Assembly: GCA_036927565.1 (NCBI GenBank)
Contig: JAYESD010000002.1
Location: forward strand, 232,952,480 to 233,016,479
DNA from: Tuctoria greenei
Lineage: Eukaryota; Streptophyta; Magnoliopsida; Poales; Poaceae
DNA: 64,000 nt
Reading direction: 5' to 3'
Part shown: one piece after another, positions 29,774-41,539 of the stretch
Position numbering within the stretch: the first letter of the stretch is position 1
Layout of the letters: the number at the start of each line of letters is the position of its first letter
Translations under genes and position numbers: made by a program
The notes under the pieces: model-generated
Databases searched by the model: none
Told to the model about the DNA's origin: nothing
Seen by the model: only the letters and a program-made list of their open reading frames with translations

Positions 29774-31843
29774 CTTGCTTGGTTGCCAGATGGAATACTT
29801 TCTGAATCATTTCAAACACCAAGATAAAGAGGAAGGGAGACAAGGGGCCTCCCTGTCTCAACCCTTTCTTGTGTTGGATTCTCTGTCCGTGCGTGCCATT
29901 GAGTTGCACTGTGGACGATGATGAAGCTAAGAGCAGGGCAAGCTAATTTCTCCATCGCAACGGAAATCCACACTTTTCTAGCAGCTCATGTAAAAATTCC
30001 CATGAAACTGAATCAAACGCTTTAGATTTGTCTAATTTCATGAGCAGAATTGGTTGGTGTTTGCGGTGTTACCTCCTTGCAATATTTCTCACATGTAAAA
30101 AATTATCTTGTATACTTCTTTTGCCAATGAATGCACTCTGAGAGTTAGAGTTGAGATGATCCATGTGCTGTGATAATCTCATAGCCAGAACCTTAGTGAA
30201 TAGCTTAGCAAAAGAGTAGATCAAGCTGATTGGTCTGAAATCTTCAGGCTTCTCTGGTTCTGCAACTTTGGGCAGCAGGGTTATCCATGCTCCATTTAAC
30301 AAACACAATGCTCCCGTTGTCTGGTTGAAAATGCAAGTGAACGCAGCCATTATATCATTCTTGATAGTTGGCCAACAAATTTTGTAAAACTCTCCTGTGA
30401 AGTTATCCGGTCCTGGTGCCTTTTCTGCTGGGAGTTCCATAATTGCTTTCTGAATTTCCTCCTCAGTGAACGGTGAGTCTAGCTGTTGCTGCTCATTCAG
30501 TTTGGATAGACCGAGTGATTTCCAGTTGAATGTGGCTGATCGGTGGATCTTAGTTCCAAGCACCTTTTGGAAATGTTGATGGAGGATCTTTCTTTCCCTT
30601 CTTGCGAGCAGACAATGTGTCCATTCTCTGTTTGCAGTCTAGGGGTGAATGATTTCCGTCTTCGCATGTTGGTCCGAACGTGAAAGAATTTAATACAAGC
30701 GTCACCAGCCTTAAGCCAAATTAAATGCAAGGTTTGTCTTTGTTGCGGGCGCTCGTTGGCCGCAAGGCCTAATACCCAATTCCTGAGTTCCTTGAGTAAG
30801 GAGACCTCGTCCTCTGATAATATTCTGCTCTCTTGCGCCCTGTCCAACATGTGGATTACCTCGTTCACCATGTGCAGTTACATTCTGGCACCCCCAAAAC
30901 GACTCTTGCTCTACTGTTTCAGTGCCCTGGCTGTGGTCTTCATTTTGTGATCTAGTGTTAACAGTGGTGAGCGTCCTGCTGGTGTGGAATCCCAAGCCAT
31001 TTTGACCACATCTGTGAATTCTGGTGTCATGGTCCAAAAGGATTCAAATCTGAATTTATCCTTTCTCCTAGGTCTCCGCATCTTGGTGAGAAGCAAGGGA
31101 CAGTGATCTGATAGTGATGCAGACAGGGGCTGGACACCATTACCGGAGTTGAGGAGGTCCCATTCTTTGTTGAAGAATATACAGTCAAGTTTTACCAATG
31201 TGGGGGCAGCGGAACCACTGCTCCATGAGGTGTGGTCCAGTGTCCATTCTCCATAAGCCCCATAAGCTCCATGAAGCGTGTATTTCCTTCCTTGCAAGAC
31301 CATCTCCATAAGCTCACAGTGGTCCAGTGTCCATTCTGAATTTTCCCATGAGGTGTGTATTGATGTTGAGATTGTTCTCGTCTTGTGCTTGGTAGATCAG
31401 GTTAAAATCCCCAAGGCACATCCATGGGGTAGCAGTACTAGGCATCATAAGTTTAATCTCCTCCATAAAACAAAGCTTTTCTGTATCAGCTGTTGGTCCA
31501 TATACAGTGGTGATCAGGAATGTAGCTTCAGTCCAGCGTAAGTGAGCTCCCATTGTGAGTGAGAATTCTTGAATGCTCGTTGAGGACAAATCTGCCCAGT
31601 CGCTATTCCAAGCCATTAACATCCCCCCTCTAGTGCCAACCGAAGGCTTGAAATGAGGTTTATCTAAGCTGGCCCAGAGGATCTCGCCTTTTAATTGATC
31701 ATTGACATCTGGTAGTTTGGTTTCTTGGAAGCATACAATCATCGGATTAGCCGCTTGTACAGTTGCCCGAACAGCCTCGCATGTTGCCGGGGAGTTCAGC
31801 CACACACATTCCATGACAGGATTGATAAACTCTGATTATCCAT
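29774..31843 (-). pseudogene. LINE ORF2: endonuclease and first half of reverse transcriptase
   Basis: Likely start is the ATG at 31843, reading MDN...LSWNVCG after one frame change. The apurinic-like endonuclease that nicks target DNA shows QETK (from about 31722), LGDFN (about 31410) and SDHCP (about 31110). The reverse transcriptase follows with APGPDNFTGEFY, DFRPISLIYSFAKL, SAFIGKRSIQDN and RQGGPLSPFLFILV. It breaks off where solo LTR X entered. The rest is at 3421-2630. At least three frame changes lie between 31843 and 29774. Confidence 0.85.
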
Positions 31844-32157
31844 GGGACAAAAAGAGGAACAAGCATGGAACATGAGTGCTTTTGTAATGAAGACAGAACC
31901 CTGTCCAGGCATATACCTTCATAGGTGGGGTTGCCACCGAGACTCCAAAACAAATCCCTCCTACCTCCACCACATAACATAGCACCAACAACCGGCAGGC
32001 TAATATAAGTCTGCATAACATGAGTGTGATAAAGCACACGGGTGATGGACAAACCTGCCCTTTAGGCATCTGCCTGAGTCAGAGCTTCCTCTGCTGCCAA
32101 GGTAGATATGGCTGATGTTGTGCGGTGATTTTCCAATCTTGCTGCCTCCCTGATAGC
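31844..32157 (-). other. LINE inter-ORF region
   Basis: About 310 bp between the ORF1 stop at 32158 and the ORF2 start. I see no coding similarity or structure in it. Confidence 0.5.
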
Positions 32158-34433
32158 CTAGATGGCTTTCTTAGGTAGCGGTCCCTTGTACATTGCCATG
32201 TACTTGGCCACCGCTTCATCTCCAATGCTCTCGCCCTCGTCCACAAATTGAAGTTGTCTGACGAGATGCTGAGTTGCTCTCTGGGCGACTGGGATAATCG
32301 ACAGATTGGCTGCTTGACGGGAGCTCTTTCGTGTTGGCTCTGCTGAGGCAGAGCGGGCGCGCACTCGCTGTGATGGCCTCGAAGTCGGGTCTGGCAAGAG
32401 CGCGGGAGGCGAAGGTAGGAAGATGGTGTTTACAAAGACCTGGCCCGTGTCTAGAGGTGATCTTGGCCCATGCTGGTTGTACTGGGCATCTAGACCTGTC
32501 CCATTGGGAGACTGCGCCACCAAAGGTGCTGGTGCTGGCACGGATGGACCATCGGTTGCCAACTGCGCAACTGGTGATGCAGTTTGTGCCTCGGGGGTAG
32601 GCCTCAAAGGTTCCTCCACTGTAGTAGTGCTCTCCTCAGGCACCTCTAGGGGGAGTCGCAACACTGTCTTCCATGCCACAATCGAGCTGAAACCTTGTCT
32701 GGTTGGCAGGCAGAGGGCACTGGTCTCGGTCACTGTCTTGGGCAGGTGAGGAAAGTGTAAAGGAGGTTAGGATGGGGTGTTCTACTTCTTTCACCAAGCC
32801 GCCTAGTGCCTCCTCGATTACCAGGCCCGGTTGACAAGAGTGGTAACACGCTCCACACTCCTTTTGCCGAGTTCAGGTGTTGCAGGGCCACACAGGTAGT
32901 CGGTATGGAAAACATCGGTTGTTGGGTCGACATGATGGCATTGTCTCTCGTGACTCCTGGTGAGTCCCATACCCCAAATGCTTGTCGGTTCAGTTTCTTG
33001 AGAGTCAAGAGGCCGCATTCATGTGCCTGTCGGACTATCGTTGGTGAGGGCTTGCGACTAGCCGGAGATGACAAACGCCTTTGTTGCCATCCTTCATCAT
33101 CCCGTCGTTGAAGTTCTCGACGATGTAGAATCCTCGCGGAGGTGAACACCCAACCTCTTCACTCGTTGGCAACCTCGTGCATCCCTCCTTTGCGATAACA
33201 CCCACCAACACGGATGGATGTTGTGTGTTCATGTGCACTACCCTTACTATTGAACTGCGAGAGATCCGCCGGACAACCTTGTGTGTTAGCGTTGCGGCTC
33301 CCTGCGTATGGATCTTGTTGGCGATGAAGGCCAGATGACATTTGGTTGCACGCTTCCCTGTGGGAACCTATTGTGGTCACCTTCGATCTCTAATCATCCC
33401 GAACCCCTTGAGTCCACAGAAACCGCCAGTATTGTGGAAAGGTTGTGCCATCCGAGTCCGAGGATGATGAGGCCATAGGTGAGTGATCGAACAGATGATC
33501 TAAATGGATGAGCAGGTCGACTGTTCTTCCTTCGGGCGGGGTGGCCATCTTCGCAACCGTTGACGAGCCAACTCCAGCCCTGTACCGACCATCTCTCTCC
33601 GAGAAGAAAGTGATAGTCATCATGCATGGAAGAAACTCTGGGTTTGCATCCAACCCATGACACCCAACATTCCTGAACATTCTTGCGTGGAAGAGGTGAA
33701 ATCCATGTGATCAAGGAGAATGACATCTCCAAGGATTTGTTGCACCCGGCTGACCAGGCGTGGCGAGGGAGGTTTTCAATGTAAACCATCACCTGGTGAT
33801 ACCATCCCACCGGAGCTGGGGAGAAGGGACGCAACAATTGGATTTGATACATTGCACCAGCTATGTTGATCCGACCAAAGTTAAGAGCCACTTCGAGTTG
33901 TTCCGCGAGATCGAACTGGGCTATGAAGGCACCTCACAAGTGATCTGACACCAGAATGCTCCTTGCGGGGAGACGAAGCTGGCAAGAGAGCTCATGGTTT
34001 GCCTCTCGAGCAGCAATGCAATGGTTATTCCCTAGTGGGATGATGAACGCTGCTTTGCACCGGAGAAGCTAAAGCTCGGCCACCATCGCATCTTACATAA
34101 TCACCACCGCTGGCCTATGGCTAGGGCGGTGGTCCAGCGACTCCACAACAATTGAGGGTTGCGTGGTGTCGAAGTGCGAGGTGGATCTGCCCGCGATGAT
34201 AGCCGCGTAGGAAGTTGATGATGATCGGCGACCCCACAGAGGTAGAAATGTAACACGGCTTCGGATGTCTGGCTTGGGGTTGGGGAGTTGTGGGTTGACC
34301 CGCCGACATCTGTCCGGGCTAGACAGGAGGTTGCAGTGGTGAGAAAAATGCCGAAACCTCAGACAAGAGATGCATCGAGGTGGCTCCCTACACGTTGCAA
34401 TTTTGTGATATGTTGCAAGGCAGCGGTAACACC
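32158..34433 (-). pseudogene. LINE ORF1 (RNA-binding protein), 5' truncated
   Basis: RNA-binding ORF1 protein of a plant LINE. It is read in pieces: 34433-34093, 33891-33394 and 32733-32158, with broken sequence between. The first piece has two adjacent CCHC zinc knuckles (CYRCLATYHKIATC and CISCLRFRHFSHHC), which bind nucleic acid. The middle piece (FGRINIAGAMYQIQLLRPF) is the conserved plant LINE ORF1 segment. The last is a Pro/Ser-rich tail ending in RKSSRQAANL and AKYMAMYKGPLPKKAI, typical of the ORF1 C terminus. The N terminus is cut off by the Copia-E LTR at 34434. Many stops and frame changes are present. Confidence 0.75.
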
Positions 34434-34887
34434 TGTTAGATCTCAAGGGTTAGTCTAATTGGTGATTAGGCTTGGCTATGTGTAGACAAAGGCATGAACA
34501 AGCACAATCGTGGATGAAATAAGAACAAAGATGGAGAGAAGACGTACCTGAGGGCATACCTTGGGATGTCGAGGACGAAGGGGAAGACATGGAGTTGATG
34601 GAGATTGTTGATGTAGTGGAGCGATGCCAGTGTCAGGGATGACAAGAGGCCTTCCTCGTACTTCTCCTCCTCTTAGATCAGATTGCTTAGGATTTAGGTG
34701 CCTAAGTATTATTAGATTGATTCAACTCTAATTGTGTCACCTTTGTCTTATTTATAGAGGAGCGTACGAGGGGCCTCCTAACCCAAGTCGATTGGGATTT
34801 GGAGTCTCCGATCAAGACTCCTCAAGGGTGTCGGTTGGGGTTAGTTATTTCCATAACTAACCCCCTAAACGTGATTAATTACTAACA
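34434..34887 (-). repeat. Copia-E 3' LTR
   Basis: 454 bp, TGTTAG at one end and CTAACA at the other. TATAAATA lies on the minus strand at 34756-34749. The polypurine tract follows at 34888-34893. The left flank ACACC (34429-34433) is the expected target duplication, but its partner is out of view. Confidence 0.75.
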
Positions 34888-34893
34888 CCCCCC

Positions 34894-36666
34894 TGGATCA
34901 TAGAAGTTAGTAACTCAAAACTAAACTTAACGTATATCTCCTCATGCTTGATAAAAAGGGAATGACGCATCGAAGACAGGCATTTACGTACTGCTTGACT
35001 CGGCGACCACGTTACACCTCACACTTAAAAATATTCACTATTTCTGAGTTTGACCCCTAAGTATCCAGGAGATCATAAGTTCTTCCTTAAACCCATGCAC
35101 GTTATGTGTTCACTAAACACATTGGGTAGAAGTCCCTTTGTATGTGGTACCGCGAGGATTCACATGAATCTAATTGCTCAATTATCAATGCTTAGTATGT
35201 TCCTGGATTTACTTCTTTTGCAACACACAACTGACGTCAATGTGTTTGGCAACACATTTGACTTGTTGCCTCAGAAGTAAATGATCTTAGGTGGTTCTAG
35301 CCTGGGTTTTCATATAGTGACTGATAGAGGTATCATCACTAATTTAATCATCACTAATTTAGTATACATCATTCTCGATGCAGTGACTTTAGGTTTGTAG
35401 CTAGTTCCTCAAACAAGCTCCTACTGCGAGTGTTATTTTGCTAATGAAGATTTTACTACACATCTCGTAGAAACTTAGTCTTAGCAATTCATAGCTTATA
35501 GTATTACTAATGTTATCATCAGGTCATAGTTAATTGCATAACTGCAAATTAACTCTTATTCTCCATTCTAAAATCTTGGATTGGACTAACTTTTGCCAAA
35601 ATGACCCAGTTACTTAGTCTATGTCAAGGTGACTAATTGTTTGAGCAACTTAAAAACTTCTGACGGTAGGAGTTCTTGGAACCATATTTTGTTCGAACAT
35701 TCTCTAATTAGTTCCAATACTAATTAACCTTGACTTTTCTGAGTAGACTATTTAATTGCATTCACGTCATATTTTTCAAGTACAACACAACTATGCCTTA
35801 TGAGCTTAATGCCCCTTAACGTCAAAATCGGAGGACGAATACTGAATAGAAAATCGACATCATTACTAGAGGGTAATATGTCATTTAAAAGGTATGAAAC
35901 TTAGTGAAAAGCTAAATTATCCTCCTTGTTTCTGATAACCGAAACTTACTATTTGACTTATTGAACTTGAGATACTAATTGCCAATAAGGCCTTATTTAG
36001 TTCATGAATAAAATGAACTGTCTTAACTTGTATCTCTATGTTCTTTATACTTAATGACAATACCATACCATTGTGTCATATAGACATTCTTTAGATCCCA
36101 TTTTAAGTAACATCATTATTACATCCGTACGATGTAATACTAAGTCATAATGTGTTACTAATATCCAATAGGTTCTTAACAAATCGATAGTTGAGACATT
36201 ATGAGAACAAATTAATGTACTCAATGTATCCTTAACGAAAATGACTTTTCCCTTCGGAGTCATGCTTAATCATGTGGACCCATTACGGTCTAATGTTTTG
36301 GCTCTTTTAGGAATGTCGACTAAGTACAAACTTTATTAGCTTATTTCAAATGAGGCAGGATCACCCTTCATTTGAATATCGATCTTATCCCGAGGTCCAC
36401 TTATTAACACATTATTTACTAATCGAGGCGATTGTTGCTCTTCATCTTTAGAGGCAACTAATAATAAGCTAAATGGAGTTGCTTCTGTGAGACAAAAGTC
36501 TTACTATATATGCCAACGAAGAACTAACAAAAGGTGTTGGGACAACGGTGTTGTCTTAACAACAAAAGATATAATAATGAACAATTCTTGAATAATGAAA
36601 GTGAGTGCATGCACCCGCTTCTTCTCATAATCGTCATCTCAGATTACCTTACCCCCTGATTCTAGC
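34894..36666 (-). pseudogene. Copia-E pol remnant (reverse transcriptase)
   Basis: The only clear coding trace is at 36263-36051 on the minus strand. There VTHYDLVLHRTDV...LLKMGSKECLYD matches the copia reverse transcriptase block around the first catalytic aspartate (the HYDLELHQMDVKTAFLNG type). A YLLNDILPSSND trace near 35890-35840 sits about where the YVDD box should be. The rest, 35840-34894, is AT-rich with stops in all frames. Strongly decayed. Confidence 0.6.
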
Positions 36667-37540
36667 TATCGGAGTCTAATTCCAGCAATTCTCCCGGCAT
36701 TACCATTGGTAACTCACAGAGTTTGTAGTTCGGTATTGGGCGCACAAAGATTCACAACACGATGGCAAAGTGACACGAAGATTTACGTGGTTCGGGCCGC
36801 CTAAGCGTAATACCCTACTCCACGGGGTGTGTGGTTGTTGTCTTGAGCGTATGAGCACTTGTGAGCTTGTGTCATAGCTAAGTCTCAGAGTGTTAGGAGT
36901 CGAGAGAGCGAGAGCCCCTATGTATCGCTCGACCAGTCCTTTTATAGTACAAGGACTGGTCGTTACACCGTTAGCCTGGCCCGACATGTGGCCCTGGCGG
37001 TTACTGAAGCTTAATACACAATTAATGAGGTTAATTGCCCTTAATAGTGTGGTAATGGGCCTTGATAGTGCCGTTACAGGTATTAAGGGCCCTCCGATTG
37101 TGTTTCATTAATAAAGTATTAATGACACTTAATCAGGTCTTGAAGTATTTGATTGTCCTTTGAAGGTCCGAGCCGTTGGGGGTCCACCAGTCTGATTGTT
37201 GAGGCTGAAGGTCCGGCTGCTGGACACATGGCAGCTTCGGAGCTTACCGTCTGGAACAAGTAGGTCCGGTGCGGTTGTCCACGTGTCGGTACCGGAGCTT
37301 CCCTCTGTCGGGGGTTAGGTCCAGGGGTGCCACACATGTATTTAGCCCGGAGCTTTCCCATGTGTGGGACGTAGCTCCGGTTGCAGTATAAACGTGGCAG
37401 CACCGGGACTAACCGTAGAAGGGAGGCAAGTCCGGTCTTGTATGACAAGTGGGGCCTTCGTAGGTCTTCAACTCAGACAGGTGAAGTTCCTTTGGACTTT
37501 TTGCAGTCCCAAGGGGTATACGGTACGCAGGGTACTGATA
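36667..37540 (-). repeat. Tat-B 3' LTR
   Basis: 874 bp. Both ends carry a TA where the family has TG or CA (TATCGGAGTC at 36667, GGTACTGATA at 37540). The TATA box lies on the minus strand at 36946-36939 (TATAAAAG). Confidence 0.85.
36939..36946 (-). promoter_or_regulatory. TATA box of Tat-B 3' LTR
   Basis: TATAAAAG on the minus strand, equivalent to 5158-5165 in Tat-A. Confidence 0.6.
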
Positions 37541-38077
37541 GTGGCCCCCTGGGCCCACCTCTGGGAGAGACCTTTTGGATGATGTCATTCTGCCGGAGTT
37601 GGGTCCATCCTTCGGTTTTTGAGCCGTGTCTTCAAGGGTCTTTGGATGTGCCGTTGGTGGTAGTTCGTAGTTAAACCATCGCCGCGTGGCATATCCAGGA
37701 TGCGGCAGGTGAGATCTGAGCGTGCGGATCTCACGCAATTGAAGGTCACCGGTTCCCGATGCGAAAACCGTATCGGTTTCGCCCGCCCTGTCAGGCCGCC
37801 GCCCTCGAGCTTCCCACCTTTCATGATGACAACCGTCCGCCTGGGGTAAGGACCTCGACTTGATCGTCGGGGTGGCCCCGGGCCCCCTTGTCATTGGCAG
37901 GGTGAAGTTTTTGAACTTTGTCATCGGCTCCTCTGCGGTTTCCATCCAAGCGTTGTGGGGGCTTACTTAAGAAGGAAAGCGCACACCGTTTAGGAATTCT
38001 TTACACCTTCATTTGAAATTGCGCTCGAGTCCTCCAAACTTTAGCCAGCTTTTCATCTCTCGCCCCGCTGTGGTGTG
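37541..38077. other. Tat-B region upstream of the antisense gene
   Basis: Noncoding 537 bp with the reversed polypurine tract next to the LTR (GTGGCCCCCTGGGCCCACC, 37541-37559). It should contain the promoter of the plus-strand gene. I see no convincing TATA box. Confidence 0.55.
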
Positions 38078-41000
38078 ATGGAATTGGGTCTCCACAAGAG
38101 CCGCCTTAAGATCGACAGTGATCTGAAGAAGGTCTGGTCCCTCATGGGGTGGTCTAGTGACTCCTTCAATCACCTGGTCCATGCCGGCAAGCTTCCGTTC
38201 AAGAAGGAGCATGCCGGCGACATGGTGTACTTCTCTGCGTACGCCATGGTGGGACTGATCCCACCCTTCTCCACTTTTCTCTTGATGCTGCTAGACTTCT
38301 ACGGTCTGCAGCTGTACCACCTTGGCCCCCACTCCATTCTTCTGGTGTCGATCTTTGTCCACTTCTGCTAGATGTGGGTGGGTATTCCCCCCTGCGTCGA
38401 GCTCTTCCGCACCTTCTTCACCATCCACACCACCGGTAAAAGTGACGAGTACCTTGGCTTCTATTATTTTGTGAAGCGCAAGAAGTGCCCGTACAAGTTC
38501 TTGCGGTCATTCCCTACTGGCAAGTGGGACGATTGGAAGAAGGATTAGATTGTCATCAGGGTGGAGGAGCATGATAAGCTGGAGCTGCCCGAAGGCCTCC
38601 CCAACGTCGACACTAAAGCTTGGAATGAAGTTCCAGTGCTGTCAGACGCCTTCAACCCTGCTCTGACCAGGATCCGCCAATGTGTGGAGGGAGGGGTGAC
38701 TCCCCAGGCGGTATTCTGCAACTTCCTGGTCAACAGGTGGGCTCCGCTGAAAAAGAGGGAGAAGCTCGCCTGGGCCCTCAAAAGTGTGATGGACGATGAC
38801 CGGATCGAGACCGGTTTGAAGTCCAACATGGAAGGCGCAGCTTTGGAGTTTCACCTCATGAAGTTCCAGCATGGCATTGACGTCGAGGGTGACAACTTGA
38901 CTTTGCTAGCGGCTTTCCTCCCTCTGAATATGGAGGCAGAGTTCACCAGGGAGCTCCGGCGGAAGATGCCGATGCTTGACGACCTCGGTGAAGTTGAGAG
39001 GCGTTCGACCACCGGGTTGGCAATCCCCGGAGCTTCCGAAGGTGGTCCCCCTTCCGCCCCGAGACAGAGAGCTGAAGTCATGGGCAAGGGCAAAGAGTTG
39101 GCCGAGCCCTCGAGCCGTAAGAGGAAGTTGAAGCACTCTGATGGGAGGTCCGTCAGACCTACTCCTTCCACAACAGCTCCTTCTCCCCGGAGGGGAAGGT
39201 CTTCAACAGTGGCAACAACCCCAACATCGGCATCTCCCCGGGATGCTAGCTCCGGCCATGTGGCTCCGGTACCAGAGCCTGCTGAGGGCTCCAGGTCCGG
39301 GGGTCCTTCTCAGTCGAGGGGGGGCCTCAACCAAGGTGACACCAATGGCAGCATCAAGCTCCGGGGAACTCTCCGGAGCTACCACGCCAGTGGCGATAGG
39401 GTCCGGCCTTGAGCATCCGGGGAAGAGGTTCCGCACCAGCTGGAGCGGAAGCATTCTGAGGTAAGTTTGGTTTTTTACCCCAGTTGATTGTTTTTTGCTA
39501 TAATCATGTTGTGAGTTTCCTTGTCCTTCATCCGCAGCGTCCCCAAGAAAGGGGCTGAAGCTCCGGTTCCTGCGGTAGCAGCTGAGGCTGTGCAGGCGGA
39601 GGCTCTGGCTCCAATCCCAGTGCCGCCCGAGGTGGTTGCTAAGGTCGCGGCAGCCCCAGCGCCGGTTGTCGTGGTCCTGGACCTCGACTGATCCCCTGAA
39701 GCTCCCGTGGTACCGCCAGGCCACGGGAATGAAGATGTACCAGCGCCAGCCCCGGAGGTTGAAGCTCCGGGTTTGGATGCTAAGATGATGGATGCTCCAG
39801 TCTCAGAGCCAAAGGTAGCTGTAGTCCCGGCCCTAGAGTCAGACGTTGTTGAAGCCTCAGTAGCGGAGCCGTGGTTGATGAAGCCCCAGCGGTAGAGTCG
39901 GGTGTTGATGAAGTTCCGACGGTAGAGCCGATCGTCGAAGAGGTTCCGGCGCCTGACCCGGTTGCCGCAGAAGTGCTGGCACCCGAGCTCATGATGGTCG
40001 AAGCGCCAGCGCCTGAGCCAACGGTGGAGGAGATGCCAGCGTCGGAGCCGGAAGTGGCTTCAGCTCCGGCTGAACCTTCAACGCCTGCCCCAGAGGTGTT
40101 GATCCCAGAGGTGCCCGCACCTGAGCCAAGGTGCCAAGAGGAGGCTGCTGGTCCCCCGCCTGAGGTGCCAATTGCTGATGACCAGGCGGCAGGACCTTCG
40201 GAGCCGACTCCGGAGGTAGGAACTTCTGCTGCAGGACCTTCCTCGGAGGCGGCCGAAGCTATCTCGGAGGGCGACCCTAGTGCCGCGGAAGCTCAGGGGA
40301 CCACTCTTGTAGAGTGGGACCCGATTTTTGTTGTAGAGAATCCGCTGGTGCCAGTGGAGAGGACCCCGACTGGTCTGGAGCCGATCCCTCTATCGTTGTC
40401 TATCGACAACGCCTGCTCCAGTCTTTGTCAAGAGCAGCTGGCCTTCTACCACGACAGCAAGACCCTCGAGGAGGAGCGCCAAACTCTTAGGAGGTGGTGC
40501 AACCGGCTCCAATTCGAGACCAAGCTGGCGCAAACTAGGATGGCTGACGACAGGGAGTGGGTGAAGAAGGAGAAGGCCCGGATGGAGTACTGGGGCCAGC
40601 TGCTGGACGAGAGGGAAAGCATGATGTGATCCCTTGACAACCAGTCTTGGGCCATCTACGAACATGCTTAGCTGCTAATAATGCAGCGAGTGATCGCCAA
40701 GAGAAGGTCGACGCCATCCACGACAGCCTCGTCAAGCACCGGGAGGCTCTTGAGGAGTGGGAGAGAAAGATCGAAGATGAAGAGCAAAAACTCCTGGAGC
40801 TGCGAGATGACCTCGTGAAGAGGGAGGAGGAGCTTACTCAGAGGCTGACTCAAGGTGACAAGAGTCTCGCGGAGCGCACCAAGAAGCTGGAGGAGCGCTG
40901 CGAGAAGGAGGAGAAGAAGGCCTGGCAGCGAGGACAGGACCTCCACAAGAGGGAGGATGAAATTGCTGCCAGGGAGAAGAAGGTGCGGTGCAGAGAGAAG

Positions 41001-41539
41001 GACTTGGTTGATCGCCGTAACAAGATCCACCTCCGGGTGGAGGGGCTCAGTAAACTCAAAAGGCATGTTGCTGAAAAGATTCAGCAGAACGCCAAAGAGG
41101 TTAAGCGCCTTGCCTGGGAGAATTCGGAGCTTGCGACGACCAGAAGATCCCTGGAAGAGATGCGAGGCTCAAGGGCTGTGGAATCCCAACAAGTTTGTGA
41201 CTTCCTGGGCAAAGCCAATTATGCGCTGATGCCGATGGGTTTAGTCCTGTGCGTCCAGATGATCTAGAGCTGGAGCTGGACCAGGCGTTGCAGGCGTTGA
41301 GTTCGGCAGGCAACAAGCTCACCAAGATGGGCGATGTCATCCCGGACCAGCTGGAAACCGAGGGACAATCCCTAGCGAAGAACGTCGTAGAGTTCATGCT
41401 AACGTGCTACACAAGACGGGACCCTCACTTCCCACTTGACCCGGTGCTTGAAGGCCCCATCGACAGAGAGGGAGAAGCCACCAAAGCCAGCGTGTCGGAG
41501 GTTGCCCAGAAGGTCACCTTGTTCTTCCATAGGGTCTAG
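38078..41539 (+). pseudogene. Tat-B antisense gene (PF04195-like), two exons
   Basis: Same gene as 23364-26801 and easier to read. Exon 1 is 38078-39460 and exon 2 is 39538-41539. Conserved N-terminal blocks: GWSSDSFNHLV, GDMVYFSAYA, FYGLQLYHLGPHS, KRKKCPYKFLRSFP, NRWAPLKKREKL. Then a basic region (RKRKLKHSDGR), a Pro/Ala/Glu-rich acidic region (about 39560-40300), and a coiled coil with KREEEL and REKKVRCREKDL heptads (about 40690-41150). The C terminus is DDLELELDQALQALSS...EVAQKVTLFF. In-frame stops at 38369 and 38546, a probable slip at a run of seven G (39318-39324), and stops near 39688, 40627 and 41265 kill this copy. The role is unknown. Confidence 0.8.
39461..39537 (+). other. intron of the Tat-B antisense gene
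   Basis: 77 bp from GTAAGT to CCGCAG, T-rich before the acceptor. Removing it joins TCTGAG to CGTCCCC in frame, giving a reading SIL-SVPKKGAEAPV that matches VSKKGDETPV in Tat-A. Confidence 0.75.

Larger units (their letters stand above)
559..34433 (-). mobile_element. L1-type LINE, outermost element, split into several pieces
   Basis: Pieces of one non-LTR retrotransposon on the minus strand lie in collinear order: ORF1 (34433-32158), ORF2 endonuclease and first half of the reverse transcriptase (31843-29774), second half (3421-2630), C-terminal zinc-binding part (1804-1065), and 3' UTR with A-tail (730-559). The breakpoints coincide with LTR element insertions carrying 5-bp duplications, which shows that the pieces were once contiguous. 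At the 3421/29778 junction, the frame reading FHLATKQ continues on the other side as DFLSYLRDRE, as expected for this part of plant L1 reverse transcriptase. The 5' end is cut by Copia-E at 34434, so the rest should lie beyond the window. All reading frames are broken, so this is an old, dead copy. Confidence 0.85.
34434..36666 (-). mobile_element. Copia-E, decayed copia retrotransposon, 3' part
   Basis: The 3' end of a Ty1/copia element on the minus strand: a 454-bp LTR with matching ends (TGTTAG...CTAACA), a short polypurine tract AGGGGGG next to it, and a decayed reverse transcriptase. It entered LINE ORF1 at 34433. The right side is interrupted by Tat-B at 36667, so the 5' half should lie beyond the window. 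Confidence 0.75.

Noticed and set aside
32331..32749. Plus-strand ORFs over LINE ORF1
   Set aside because: They lie opposite a recognised LINE ORF1 C terminus and have no independent similarity.
34894..36666. Unique host sequence between LINE and Tat-B
   Set aside because: It looked unique and AT-rich, but an adjacent LTR with polypurine tract and a decayed copia reverse transcriptase block show it is a copia remnant.
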